From Candidatus Rokuibacteriota bacterium (lineage in GTDB: Bacteria; Methylomirabilota; Methylomirabilia; Rokubacteriales; CSP1-6), in contig QHSU01000070.1 in NCBI GenBank assembly GCA_003220535.1, positions 62,001 to 126,000 of the forward strand: a stretch of DNA of 64,000 nucleotides, read 5' to 3'. A model generated the notes under the pieces. The model had not been told where the DNA came from. It worked only from the letters and a program-made list of their open reading frames with translations, and made no database searches. The translations under genes and the position numbers were made by a program. Below are positions 16,987-24,809 of the stretch, in pieces (positions within the stretch are counted from its first letter, which is position 1; the number at the start of each line of letters is the position of its first letter).

Positions 16987-17015
16987 CACGGGAAGGGAGC
17001 CGGGCCCTTCCCGTG
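16987..17015. terminator. Strong hairpin between convergent genes
   Basis: CACGGGAAGGG (16987-16997) and CCCTTCCCGTG (17005-17015) form a perfect 11-bp stem with a seven-base loop, 21 bases beyond the pseudopilin stop and 113 bases beyond the permease stop. Neither side has a T-run, so it may be a transcript-end stabiliser or a weak bidirectional terminator. Confidence 0.5.
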
Positions 17016-17035
17016 CGGCGTGTGCTGTCGATGCC

Positions 17036-17458
17036 CTACGGCAACCGGACGGTCGTGGAGTCGCCCGTCGCGGAGATCACGAAGGTGCCGGACGCCGTGT
17101 CGGAGACGTACACATACGGGCTCGACCAGCCGGCGGGCGGTGTCGGAATCTGCGCCAGGAAGGGACCGGCCGACTGGCTTTGGGCGTTGACTGCGACGGT
17201 CGTGAGCGCGGCGAGGCCGGCGCTGCCGCTGGGCGGCACGACGCCCATGTGGGCGGCGTAGATGGACACCGCCGAGGCGAGCGCGCGCGCGTCGGCCTGG
17301 GCCTTGGCGATTCGCGCCCGCGCCTGAACGTTGGCGTAGAGCGGGATTGCGATGGCCGCCAGGATGCCGATGATCGCGACGACGATCATCAACTCGATGA
17401 GGGTAAAGCCTCGCTGGTTCGCTACCGTGAGCCGCTTCTTCGTCCACCACCGCTGCAT
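17036..17458 (-). CDS. GspG-like major pseudopilin / type IV pilin
   Basis: This 140-residue prepilin starts with a basic leader and the peptidase site RG|FTLIELMIVVAIIGIL at about residues 17-32, with the invariant Glu+5. The hydrophobic N-methylated helix continues through AIAIPLYANVQARARIAKAQ. The globular part has the short, Pro/Gly-rich look of GspG (VPPSGSAGLAAL, GWSSPYVYVSDT). GGGGGAG precedes the ATG at 17458. No assembly ATPase, secretin or prepilin peptidase is adjacent, so partners must be encoded elsewhere; a GspC-like gene lies 6 kb away. Confidence 0.88.
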   Translation of the reverse strand: MQRWWTKKRLTVANQRGFTLIELMIVVAIIGILAAIAIPLYANVQARARIAKAQADARALASAVSIYAAHMGVVPPSGSAGLAALTTVAVNAQSQSAGPFLAQIPTPPAGWSSPYVYVSDTASGTFVISATGDSTTVRLP

Positions 17459-17696
17459 GGAACTCCCCCTGTCTGAGAGCGTACTACGTTTGACCGTTGA
17501 CCCTCGCCCGAATGGCCGTAGCAGCTTCGATGCCACGCGTCGACCAGAAGGCAGCGTCGACTTCGCGGGCACTTACGTACGACCAACCTCCAGATTTCGG
17601 CCGGGCTCGACCAGTTCTGTCTGCACAAGCATCGAAATCGTGACACCCATGGTTTTCGGGATCCTTCGAGATCACGAGACGTGTAGAGTCAGGGCA

Positions 17697-18974
17697 ATGC
17701 CCGGGGGATCGGAAGCCACCGAGGGAGTCGGGGGGCTCTTACCGGCGCCGAAGCAGGCGCGCCTCGGCGCTCTCCGGCACCGGGACTTCCGGCTCTTCTG
17801 GGTTGGCCAGCTCGTCTCGCAGATCGGCACCTGGATGCAGAGCGTGGGACAGGCGTGGCTCGTGCTGGAGCTGACGGGCTCACCGCTCCAGCTCGGGATC
17901 GTGAGCGCGCTCCAGTTCACCCCGATCCTCTTCCTGTCACCGATCGGCGGCGCGATGAGCGACCGTTTCGCCAAGCGCCGAGTGCTGCTCGTGAGCCAGA
18001 CCGCGATGATGGTGCAGGCTCTGGTGCTCGCCCTCCTCGTATGGAGCGGGTCCGTGCGGTACTGGCACGTGGCTGTGCTGGCCGCGGTCTACGGGCTGGG
18101 TCGTGCGATCGACATTCCGGCTCGCCAGGCGTACATCACGGATCTTGTCGGCCGGCCCGACCTGCCGAACGCGGTCGCGCTCAACTCGGTCGTCATGAAC
18201 GGGGCGCGCATCGTGGGGCCTGCCGTCGCCGGTCTGCTCATCGCCGCGTTCGGGGTGGCGCCAGCATTTCTCCTGAACGGTGTGAGCTTCGTCGCTGTCC
18301 TGGCCGCGCTGGCGGCGGTTCGGACCGAAGGGCATCCCGACCCCGCCGGGCGGCTCGGGATCAGGGAAGGGCTTCTCGGCGCGGTGGCCTACGCGGCGGG
18401 GACCCCGCCGATCGCGTTCACGCTCGGGCTCATGGTCGTCGTGAGCCTGCTGGTCCTCAACTTCAACGTCGTGGTGCCCCTGGTCGCTCGCGACGTGCTG
18501 AGCCAGGGGGCGCACGGGTTCGGGCTCCTGATGTCCTCGGTGGGCGGCGGCGCCGTCGCGGGGGCGATCGGGCTTGCGCTGCTTCGCCGCGGTCGCCCCC
18601 CGCTGTCGTTCCTGGCAGGCTCGGCCTTCGCGCTCTGCGCCGGCCTCGTCGCGCTGGCGCTGGTCGACCGCTTCGGTGTCGCCGCCGCCGTGCTCGCGGT
18701 GCTGGGTTGCTGTCAGATCCTCTTCACGACGAGCTGCAACACGACACTGCAACTCGTCACGCCCGACGCGCTACGGGGGCGGGTGATGGGGTTGTACGCG
18801 CTGACGTTCGCCGGGATGACGCCCTTCGGATCGCTCCTGGTCGGCACCATCGCTGAGCATCAGGGCGTACGCGTCGCCTGCGCCGCGGGCGGCGTCAGCG
18901 GCCTGCTGGGCGTGGCCGTGCTCGTGCTCGTTGCCCACCGCGCGGGCATCGGCTGGAGGCACGGGGCGGCGTAG
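17697..18974 (+). CDS. MFS transporter (EntS/DUF894-like)
   Basis: This 425-residue membrane protein has about 12 helices. A cytoplasmic start with LRHRDFRLFWVGQLVSQIGT is typical of the enterobactin-exporter-like MFS group. The loop 2-3 signature SDRFAKRRVLLVSQ is near residue 85, DIPARQAYITDLVG near 140, and LRGRVMGLYAL near 360 mirrors the first signature. It probably exports a small hydrophobic compound by proton antiport; the substrate is unknown. AGGG lies 5 bases before the ATG. It converges with the HpaB gene, ending 10 bases from its stop. Confidence 0.9.
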   Translation: MPGGSEATEGVGGLLPAPKQARLGALRHRDFRLFWVGQLVSQIGTWMQSVGQAWLVLELTGSPLQLGIVSALQFTPILFLSPIGGAMSDRFAKRRVLLVSQTAMMVQALVLALLVWSGSVRYWHVAVLAAVYGLGRAIDIPARQAYITDLVGRPDLPNAVALNSVVMNGARIVGPAVAGLLIAAFGVAPAFLLNGVSFVAVLAALAAVRTEGHPDPAGRLGIREGLLGAVAYAAGTPPIAFTLGLMVVVSLLVLNFNVVVPLVARDVLSQGAHGFGLLMSSVGGGAVAGAIGLALLRRGRPPLSFLAGSAFALCAGLVALALVDRFGVAAAVLAVLGCCQILFTTSCNTTLQLVTPDALRGRVMGLYALTFAGMTPFGSLLVGTIAEHQGVRVACAAGGVSGLLGVAVLVLVAHRAGIGWRHGAA

Positions 18975-18984
18975 CCTTCTGGGG

Positions 18985-20433
18985 CTATTCCTCGTCCAGG
19001 AACGCCTGCACGCGCTCCATCATCTCGTCCTTGGGATACATGGCGCCCAGCGCACGAGCGCGGGTCAGAGGGTCGCTGGCGAAGAAACGCTCGTAGAGCA
19101 CCTGCCGGCTGCCGAAGGCGCTGCCGGCGACGTCCCAGGCCAGACGGAAGAGCTTCACGCGATCGCGGGCCGTGGCGGTGTCGGTGGCCAGGTATTGCTC
19201 GATCTCCGGCGCCAGCGGGCCGCTGAAGTCCGCCTCGGTCGGGGTGATCATGAAGCTGCTCGACCCGAGGAGCTGCAGGATCTCGACCATTCTGGGATAG
19301 GCCGTCATGAAGAGGTTGCGGGTGCTCTCGACCGGCAACGGGGCGGGGCACATGACCCCCCATTCGTCGAGCTCCGCGTCGGCCTCCGCCGCCCGCATGC
19401 AGGCCTTCATGAGCTCGGTGTAGAGCATCAGCTCGGCCAGGCGCTCCTCGGAGTGGGGCAGGTGGGCGTTCCCGAGCGTCTTCGTCATGAGGAGCGCCAG
19501 ACCGAGGACGAACTCGCACTTGGCGATGTTCTTGGCGGCGCCCTGATGCGCCGTGTGCGTCATCGAGTGCGTGCTGGTGGCGGTGCCGTTGAGCAGATCG
19601 ACGTCCCCCAGGAGGAACACGCGCTCCCATGGCACCAGCACGTTGTCGAAGAAGACGACGCAATCCATCTCCTCGAAGCGCGAGCCGAGGGGATGCTCGA
19701 AGTGCGAGCGCCCGAGGTCGAAGCTCTCCCGACACAGGAACTTCAGGCCCGGCGCGGCGCAGGGGATGGCGAAGTTGAGCGCGAACGGGCTGTGGGTCTC
19801 GGTGTGCCGCGCGACGCGCGGTGAGTACACGGCGATCTCGTCGGCCAGGGGGCCGAGCGTCGCCAGGATGCGCGCCCCGTGCACGACGACGCCGGCATCG
19901 GTCTCGCGCACCACTTGCAGCGCCGTGCCCGCTTCCAGGTTGAAGACGCCGCTGACGGTGCGGCTCCGCTGCAGGTTGATCAGCGAGTGCGTCAGGGTCA
20001 GGTCGTGCTCGCTGATGTAGTCGTAGTAGCGCCGGATGTTCTCGCCGAACTCGGGCCGGCCCCGCCCAAAGTAGCTCGCCGCGGCGGCCCAGGCGGCGAA
20101 GGTGACGTTCATGAAGTCGGGCGAGCGCCCCATCATGCCGCACGTCGTCCGCGCCCAGCGCAGCATCATCGCGCCCCGCCGCTCGAGCTCCAGCCGGGTG
20201 CGCGGGATGACGAAGGACAGGCCGACGCGCTCGCCGCTGGTGGGCGACACGTACGTCATCTCGTCGCGCACCGCCGGATCGTGCTGCAGGTCGTACAGCG
20301 CCGCGATGGCCCGGACGCCGTTGGCGAGGCCTACGTGGGTGGTCACGTCCTTGACGCGTTCTCCGCGCAGCCAGATCTCGCGCTCTTGGTCCTGCAGGCC
20401 CTTGATGTACTCGGTGCCCGTCCGCGCTGGCAT
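18985..20433 (-). CDS. 4-hydroxyphenylacetate 3-hydroxylase family monooxygenase (HpaB-like)
   Basis: This 482-residue protein matches the reduced-flavin-dependent hydroxylase family (HpaB/HsaA-like, acyl-CoA dehydrogenase fold). TGTEYIKGLQDQEREIWLRG opens the protein. The central flavin region has VVVHGARILATLGPLADEI near 180 and FFDNVLVPWERVFL near 260, followed by a late helical bundle. It needs FADH2 from a separate reductase and hydroxylates phenolic rings. AAGGAG lies 5 bases upstream of the ATG. It is the last gene of a minus-strand set with a hydrolase, a luciferase-type monooxygenase and a binding protein. Confidence 0.92.
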   Translation of the reverse strand: MPARTGTEYIKGLQDQEREIWLRGERVKDVTTHVGLANGVRAIAALYDLQHDPAVRDEMTYVSPTSGERVGLSFVIPRTRLELERRGAMMLRWARTTCGMMGRSPDFMNVTFAAWAAAASYFGRGRPEFGENIRRYYDYISEHDLTLTHSLINLQRSRTVSGVFNLEAGTALQVVRETDAGVVVHGARILATLGPLADEIAVYSPRVARHTETHSPFALNFAIPCAAPGLKFLCRESFDLGRSHFEHPLGSRFEEMDCVVFFDNVLVPWERVFLLGDVDLLNGTATSTHSMTHTAHQGAAKNIAKCEFVLGLALLMTKTLGNAHLPHSEERLAELMLYTELMKACMRAAEADAELDEWGVMCPAPLPVESTRNLFMTAYPRMVEILQLLGSSSFMITPTEADFSGPLAPEIEQYLATDTATARDRVKLFRLAWDVAGSAFGSRQVLYERFFASDPLTRARALGAMYPKDEMMERVQAFLDEE

Positions 20434-20460
20434 GGTGACTCCTTACGCGAGAGGATCGCG

Positions 20461-21993
20461 CTACTTGAGCTTCAGGTCCTCACCGGGAGCGGCGTACGGG
20501 TAGCCCTGGATGAGCCCCGCGCCGGAAACCTCGACGCGCGATCCTATCCCCCAGATGAAGCCCTGCTGGAAGATGGGCGCGACGAGCACCTGGTCGGCGA
20601 CGATCTTCTGGATCTGGCGGAGCAGGGCCTCGCGCTGCTTCCGGTCGAGCTCCTTGGCCTGGCGCTGGAAGAGATCGTCGATCTCCGGAAGCGAGCCGTA
20701 CGCGTAGAGGCCGCCCTTGGTGACGAACGGCTCGAGCCGAGCCGCCGCGTTGCCCGCGGCGCCGGTCGCGCCGATGAGGAGCCCCTTCAACTTCTTCTCG
20801 TGCCACGAGGTCATATAGGTCGCGCGCTCCATCGTCCGCACTCGGTTGCGGATCCCGAGGCCCTGGAGATAGCCTCCCACCGTCTCGCCCAGCGAAGTGT
20901 AGGGCGGAAGCGGCGTGAGGTCGCCCGCATCGAAGCCGTTCGGGTAGCCGGCTTCGGCCAGGAGCTGCTTGGCGCGCTTGGGATCGAGCGGCGGCGGGTC
21001 GATGCGCAGCGCGAAGTCGAACTCCGGCGGCACGAACCCGCCCGTCGCCTTCCCGAGGCCCAGCATCTCGGCCTGATTGATCGCCGCCCGATCGATGGCG
21101 AGGCTCGCGGCCTGGCGCACGCGGCGGTCGTGCCACGGCGATTTCGGATCCCACTGGTCGAGGAAGTCGAGCCAGTAGATGCCGTAGAGCAGGGGAGCGG
21201 TGATCTTGACGCCGGGCGAGCGGCGCAGCTCCTCGGCCACCGCTCCGCCGAAGAGGTAGGCGATGTCGACCTCGCCCGTCTTCACAGCGGCGGCGCGCGT
21301 GCTCTCGTCGGGAATGCTCCGCATGACCACGCGCTTGACCTGGGGCGGCTTGCGCCAGTAGTCCGGGAAGGCTTCCAGCACCAGCTCGACGCCCGGATTG
21401 AAGGACACGAACTTGAAGGGCCCGGCGCCCACCGGGGCCTTCTTGAACCCCTCCTCGCCGACCTTCTCGACATATTTCTTGGGCACGATCCAGGCGGCAC
21501 CGGTGGCCGAGGTGCCGTAGAACGCCATGAAGTCCGGCCAGGGCTCCTTGAGCACGAAGCGCACGCGGTTCGGGGCCGCGACCTGGATTTCTTTCACCTT
21601 GTCCTTGAGGACACGCGCGGCGGCGCCCTTGTAGCGCTCGAAGGTGAACTTCACGTCCTCGGCCGTCACCGGGTCGCCGTTGTGGAACTTGGCGCCCTTC
21701 CGGAGGACGAAGTCGTACGTGAGCCCGTCCTTCGACACGGACCACGACTCGGCGAGGCTCGGCGTGCTGATCCCGGCCGGCATCGGCTTCACGAGCGCGT
21801 CGTGCAGCATGTAGAGCACCATGAACGGCGTGATGAGCGCCTCCGTCTCGCCCGGATCGAGCCAGCGCGAGACGAGCGTCACGTGGACGCCCCAGGTCAT
21901 GGTGCCTTCCGGCGACGCCGCGAGCGCCAGCGGAGCGGATGAGAGGGCCACGAGGACCACGAGAAGCAGGACGAGCCAGGAGCGGACGAGCAT
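20461..21993 (-). CDS. ABC transporter substrate-binding protein (peptide/opine type, SBP_bac_5)
   Basis: This 510-residue secreted protein has a signal peptide (MLVRSW, hydrophobic core LLLVVLVALSSAPLALA). An SBP_bac_5 fold follows, with LAESWSVSKDGLTYDFVLRK near 80, FHNGDPVTAEDVKFTFERY near 102, and the paired-domain motif near 290 (RVRQAASLAIDRAAINQ). Such proteins bind peptides or small organic molecules. Its ATG overlaps the monooxygenase stop as TGATG, so the two are translationally coupled. No permease or ATPase is adjacent. The downstream HpaB gene begins 27 bases later. Confidence 0.93.
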   Translation of the reverse strand: MLVRSWLVLLLVVLVALSSAPLALAASPEGTMTWGVHVTLVSRWLDPGETEALITPFMVLYMLHDALVKPMPAGISTPSLAESWSVSKDGLTYDFVLRKGAKFHNGDPVTAEDVKFTFERYKGAAARVLKDKVKEIQVAAPNRVRFVLKEPWPDFMAFYGTSATGAAWIVPKKYVEKVGEEGFKKAPVGAGPFKFVSFNPGVELVLEAFPDYWRKPPQVKRVVMRSIPDESTRAAAVKTGEVDIAYLFGGAVAEELRRSPGVKITAPLLYGIYWLDFLDQWDPKSPWHDRRVRQAASLAIDRAAINQAEMLGLGKATGGFVPPEFDFALRIDPPPLDPKRAKQLLAEAGYPNGFDAGDLTPLPPYTSLGETVGGYLQGLGIRNRVRTMERATYMTSWHEKKLKGLLIGATGAAGNAAARLEPFVTKGGLYAYGSLPEIDDLFQRQAKELDRKQREALLRQIQKIVADQVLVAPIFQQGFIWGIGSRVEVSGAGLIQGYPYAAPGEDLKLK

Positions 21994-23261
21994 CAGGACA
22001 CCTCGAGGGGCGCGGCGTGACGGGCGGCGGCTCGCTCGTGGGCGGGCGCCGCCGGCTCGCGGAACGCCATGCTGACGGGCGCGTTGGCTTCGAAGGGACT
22101 CCAGAGCCCGAGCTCTTTGCCGATCTCTCGCAGGGCGGGTAGCACTTCCTCGCCCATGAGCCGGATGCAGGTCTTCGTGTCCTCGCTCGAAACGAACCCG
22201 TCGGCCCCCCAGAACCCGAGGATGGACGGACGCGTTTCCTCCATCAGCCGCCGGAGCTTCGGGATCACGGTCTTCGGCGTCCCGGCGACGATCATCTGGT
22301 TCTTGATCTGGTCCTCGAAGGCCGAGCCGCGCGGGTTGGACCGCCGCCCCACCGCGTACTCGACGAATGCCGTGCGGACCGACGGCGAGAAGTAGCCGGA
22401 CGGCGTCGACCAGACCGGGTGCGCGAGGCCGGTGAACTCGCCCTGCATCCACATGAACTGCCGGGCGTTCTCCATGGCCTTCTCCTCGGTCTCGGCGACG
22501 TGGCAGCGCTGGAGATAGCCGCGATACTCGGGCCCGCCCGCGTAGCCGGTCTCCGCCGCCACCTGGTCGTAGAGCTCCCAGATCTTCTTGGTCGCCTCGA
22601 TCGCGGTGCTGAGCGCGATGTACGGGTAGCGTTTCTTCGCCGCCCACACGATCGTCTCCTTGCTGAGCACGCCCGGGATCCAGACGCGCGGGTGGGGTTT
22701 CTGCAGGGGAACCGCCCACGGGTTCACCACGCGATGCTGGTAGTGCGTGCCCTCCCAGCGGAACGGCCCCGGCTGGGTCCACGCCTTGACGATCAGCTCG
22801 TGCGCCTCCTCGAAGCGCTCGCGGTTGAAGGCGGGGTTGACGCCGGTGGCGAGCTGCTCCTGACCGCCGCCGCGCACGAACCCGGACACCAGCCGCCCGC
22901 GCGAGACCATGTCGATCATCGCGAGCTCTTCCGCCAGCCGCACGGGGTTGTCGGCGAGCGGCAGCGGGTTGCCCAGGAGCACGATCTTCACGCGCTTCGT
23001 CGTCGCCGCCAGGATCGACGCGAAGATGTTGCACTTGGCCTGCATGCAGAACGGCGCGTTGTGGTGCTCGTTCAGCATGATGCCGTCGAAGCCGACGGCC
23101 TCGGCAAGCCGGTAGTGCTCGAGGTACTCGTTGTAGAGACGGCTGCCCGCGGCCGGGTCGAAGAACCGGTTGGAGAACATCAGCGCCGTGGCCCCGAACG
23201 TGCGGCCCTCTTCTTCGGGGTACGCCGACATCGGCTGCTCGGTGAAGTACATGAGATGCAT
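21993..23261 (-). CDS. Luciferase-like flavin-dependent monooxygenase
   Basis: This 422-residue TIM-barrel protein belongs to the bacterial luciferase-like monooxygenases: EHYRLAEAVGFDGIMLNEHH near residues 48-68, ILAATTKRVKIVLLGNPLPL near 85-105, and RGRLVSGFVRGGGQEQ near 125. These enzymes use FMNH2 or F420 to oxidise organic substrates. The ATG at 23261 overlaps the preceding hydrolase stop (TGATG), and the stop overlaps the next ATG in the same way. The last 25 residues are an Ala/Arg-rich tail outside the barrel. Substrate unknown; the HpaB neighbour suggests an aromatic pathway. Confidence 0.92.
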   Translation of the reverse strand: MHLMYFTEQPMSAYPEEEGRTFGATALMFSNRFFDPAAGSRLYNEYLEHYRLAEAVGFDGIMLNEHHNAPFCMQAKCNIFASILAATTKRVKIVLLGNPLPLADNPVRLAEELAMIDMVSRGRLVSGFVRGGGQEQLATGVNPAFNRERFEEAHELIVKAWTQPGPFRWEGTHYQHRVVNPWAVPLQKPHPRVWIPGVLSKETIVWAAKKRYPYIALSTAIEATKKIWELYDQVAAETGYAGGPEYRGYLQRCHVAETEEKAMENARQFMWMQGEFTGLAHPVWSTPSGYFSPSVRTAFVEYAVGRRSNPRGSAFEDQIKNQMIVAGTPKTVIPKLRRLMEETRPSILGFWGADGFVSSEDTKTCIRLMGEEVLPALREIGKELGLWSPFEANAPVSMAFREPAAPAHERAAARHAAPLEVS

Positions 23262-24070
23262 CAGGCCTCTCCTTGCCTTACGAAATCGGTGACGAGCTGT
23301 GCCAGCGCATCCGGCTTTTCCATCTCGACGAAGTGTCCAGCGCCCTCGACGACCTCGAGCCGCGCCCTCGGCAGCGCCTTCGCGAAGCGCTCGCCGCACT
23401 CGAGGGGGACGATACGGTCGTCGCGGCCCCAGACGACCAGGGTGGGCGCGGCGACACCCCCGAGCAGGTGCGGGAGCGCGGGATTGTACATGTACGGCTT
23501 CCAGGCGATCCGAAACGTCATCTCGCGATTCAGATCCCAGTGCTCCAGCTGGCCGGTCGTCGGGTCGGCTCCGTAGAGGCGGTCGAAGGCCCGCTGGTCC
23601 GCGAAGCCGAGCCGCACGTAGTCGATGTAGGACACGAGCGCCTGGTCGGCGATCTCGCCGCGGTCGGGCTTGAGGCCCATCGCGCCGACGAGCACGATTC
23701 TCCGGAATGCGCGCGGCGCCAGCGTGGCCATCTCCGCCGCGATCCAGCCGCCGAAGCCGAGCCCGACGACCGACACCGTACCCGGGGCGCGGGCGATCGC
23801 GAGCTCGCCGAGCAGCCACTGATGCACGGCCGCGACGTCCCGGACGTTGCGGATCCAGTCGGGCCGTTGAGATCCGTCGTACCCGGGATGCGACGGCACC
23901 AGCACCGTGAAGCGGCGGGCCAGGGCGTCGTAGAAGGGCAGGCGGTCGAGCGTCCCGATGTCGTGGTGCAGCACGAGCAGGGGCGGGCCGTCGCCGGACC
24001 GGGCGACGGGCATCGCGACCCCCGCAATTGGAATGGTCTCGGAGATCCAGCCGGCGGCAATCGTGCTCAC
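23261..24070 (-). CDS. Alpha/beta-hydrolase-fold protein lacking the nucleophile serine
   Basis: This 269-residue protein follows the alpha/beta hydrolase plan: [20 protein letters not shown] near 30-50 (oxyanion region), acid residue in [11 protein letters not shown] near 220, and His in [12 protein letters not shown] near 248. The nucleophile elbow, normally G-x-S-x-G, reads VVGLGFGGW near 103, so glycine replaces the catalytic serine. The fold is secure but ordinary hydrolase chemistry is doubtful; a lyase, cofactor-free or scaffold role is possible. It is the first gene of the coupled set and its stop overlaps the monooxygenase start. Confidence 0.85.
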   Translation of the reverse strand: MSTIAAGWISETIPIAGVAMPVARSGDGPPLLVLHHDIGTLDRLPFYDALARRFTVLVPSHPGYDGSQRPDWIRNVRDVAAVHQWLLGELAIARAPGTVSVVGLGFGGWIAAEMATLAPRAFRRIVLVGAMGLKPDRGEIADQALVSYIDYVRLGFADQRAFDRLYGADPTTGQLEHWDLNREMTFRIAWKPYMYNPALPHLLGGVAAPTLVVWGRDDRIVPLECGERFAKALPRARLEVVEGAGHFVEMEKPDALAQLVTDFVRQGEA

Positions 24071-24163
24071 GGTGACGAAGGCTCCTCCCCGTCACCCGGG
24101 CTCGTAGCCGGGCGACGTTTGACCAGACTACCCGCTTGGCGCAGGGGCTGGCAAGGCTACAGG

Positions 24164-24201
24164 GCGTCGCGGGGCTGGGGCCCAGCTGGCCGAGGCGCGG
24201 C
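24164..24201 (+). repeat. Palindromic leader element, partial copy A1
   Basis: This copy reads GCGTCGCGGGGCTGGGGCCC and ends TGGCCGAGGCGCGGC, matching the inner and 3' parts of the complete copies near 27402 and 36168. It lies upstream of the minus-strand hydrolase gene but points away from it, unlike the leader copies. Confidence 0.6.
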
Positions 24202-24216
24202 TATGAGCTGGTAGTC

Positions 24217-24256
24217 CGCGCCGCAGGCCGTCGCGGGGCCGGGCCCCGCCGCCGCT
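24217..24256 (+). repeat. Palindromic leader element, partial copy A2
   Basis: A second, tandem partial copy 15 bases after A1, beginning GTCCGCGCCGCAGGCCGTCGC and ending GGGCCCCGCCGCCGC. It keeps the 5' arm and loses the GAGGCGCGGC end. Its right edge coincides with the stop codon of the truncated lactonase-like frame. Confidence 0.6.
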
Positions 24257-24431
24257 AGGCGAAGACGATGCTGGACGGGCTCCCGACCTTCACGACCTGA
24301 CCGGTCGGCGTCGGCTTCCCCGAAGCCGGGTCGTCCATCCGGTAGACCCTGATTCCGTCTCCACGCCCGTTGCGCTGCGTGCTGGTGTAGGACCCGACGT
24401 AGGCGAACCGGGCCGCGCCGAGCGCCGTCAT
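24255..24431 (-). pseudogene. Truncated lactonase-family (6-phosphogluconolactonase-like) N-terminus
   Basis: Fifty-eight codons from ATG 24431 read ARFAYVGSYTSTQRNGRGDG and onward through IRVYRMDDPASGKPTPTGQ. This is the first blade of the beta-propeller lactonase family, whose members run 330-400 residues. The frame stops with TAG at 24257-24255, exactly where a repeat copy begins, so the rest of the gene is missing. The ATG overlaps the stop of the gene upstream by 4 bases (ATGA), suggesting it was once an operon partner. Confidence 0.6.
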
Positions 24432-24718
24432 CCGCGCATCCCGGCCGGCGGCGGCTCCGGTCCTTGCGACGTCCGCGCTGGCGGGGAGGTCACGGTGCTC
24501 GACCGCGGTCGCAGCACCATGATCGTGACTCCCCGAGAGAGCAGCCACGCTTGCACCGACGCCCACCGGTGCGGGTCGTCCCGCTCCCATCGCGCGACGG
24601 CTTCGGATTCGATCGTGATCGAGCTACGGTCTCGCCACAGAGCGCTCACGACGAGCTTTCTGAGGTCGGTCGGGCTCGCCTCGAGGTCACGGAGCAACGT
24701 TTCGGTCGCACTGTCCAT
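24428..24718 (-). CDS. Small hypothetical protein
   Basis: A 96-residue product with a helical N-terminal half (ETLLRDLEASPTDLRKLVVS) and a Pro/Ser-rich tail. I do not recognise it. Support comes from its regular composition and from the ATGA overlap with the lactonase-like fragment downstream. The ribosome binding site is weak. It may be decaying with its neighbour. Confidence 0.4.
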   Translation of the reverse strand: MDSATETLLRDLEASPTDLRKLVVSALWRDRSSITIESEAVARWERDDPHRWASVQAWLLSRGVTIMVLRPRSSTVTSPPARTSQGPEPPPAGMRG

Positions 24719-24809
24719 ATGGAGAGAGCTTAGCCTAATCCTCGTGTCGATGACCTCGAGGTTAAGAATTGACTACAGCAGCGAGGTGTGACCGGAGGAG
24801 CAAGCGCGA

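Noticed and set aside
16987-17015. Canonical intrinsic terminator with T-run
   Set aside because: The stem is strong but neither strand has a T-run, so it was listed only as a hairpin with lower confidence.
19879-21942. Long plus-strand frame opposite HpaB and the binding-protein gene
   Set aside because: A shadow of both genes; no ribosome site, no motif.
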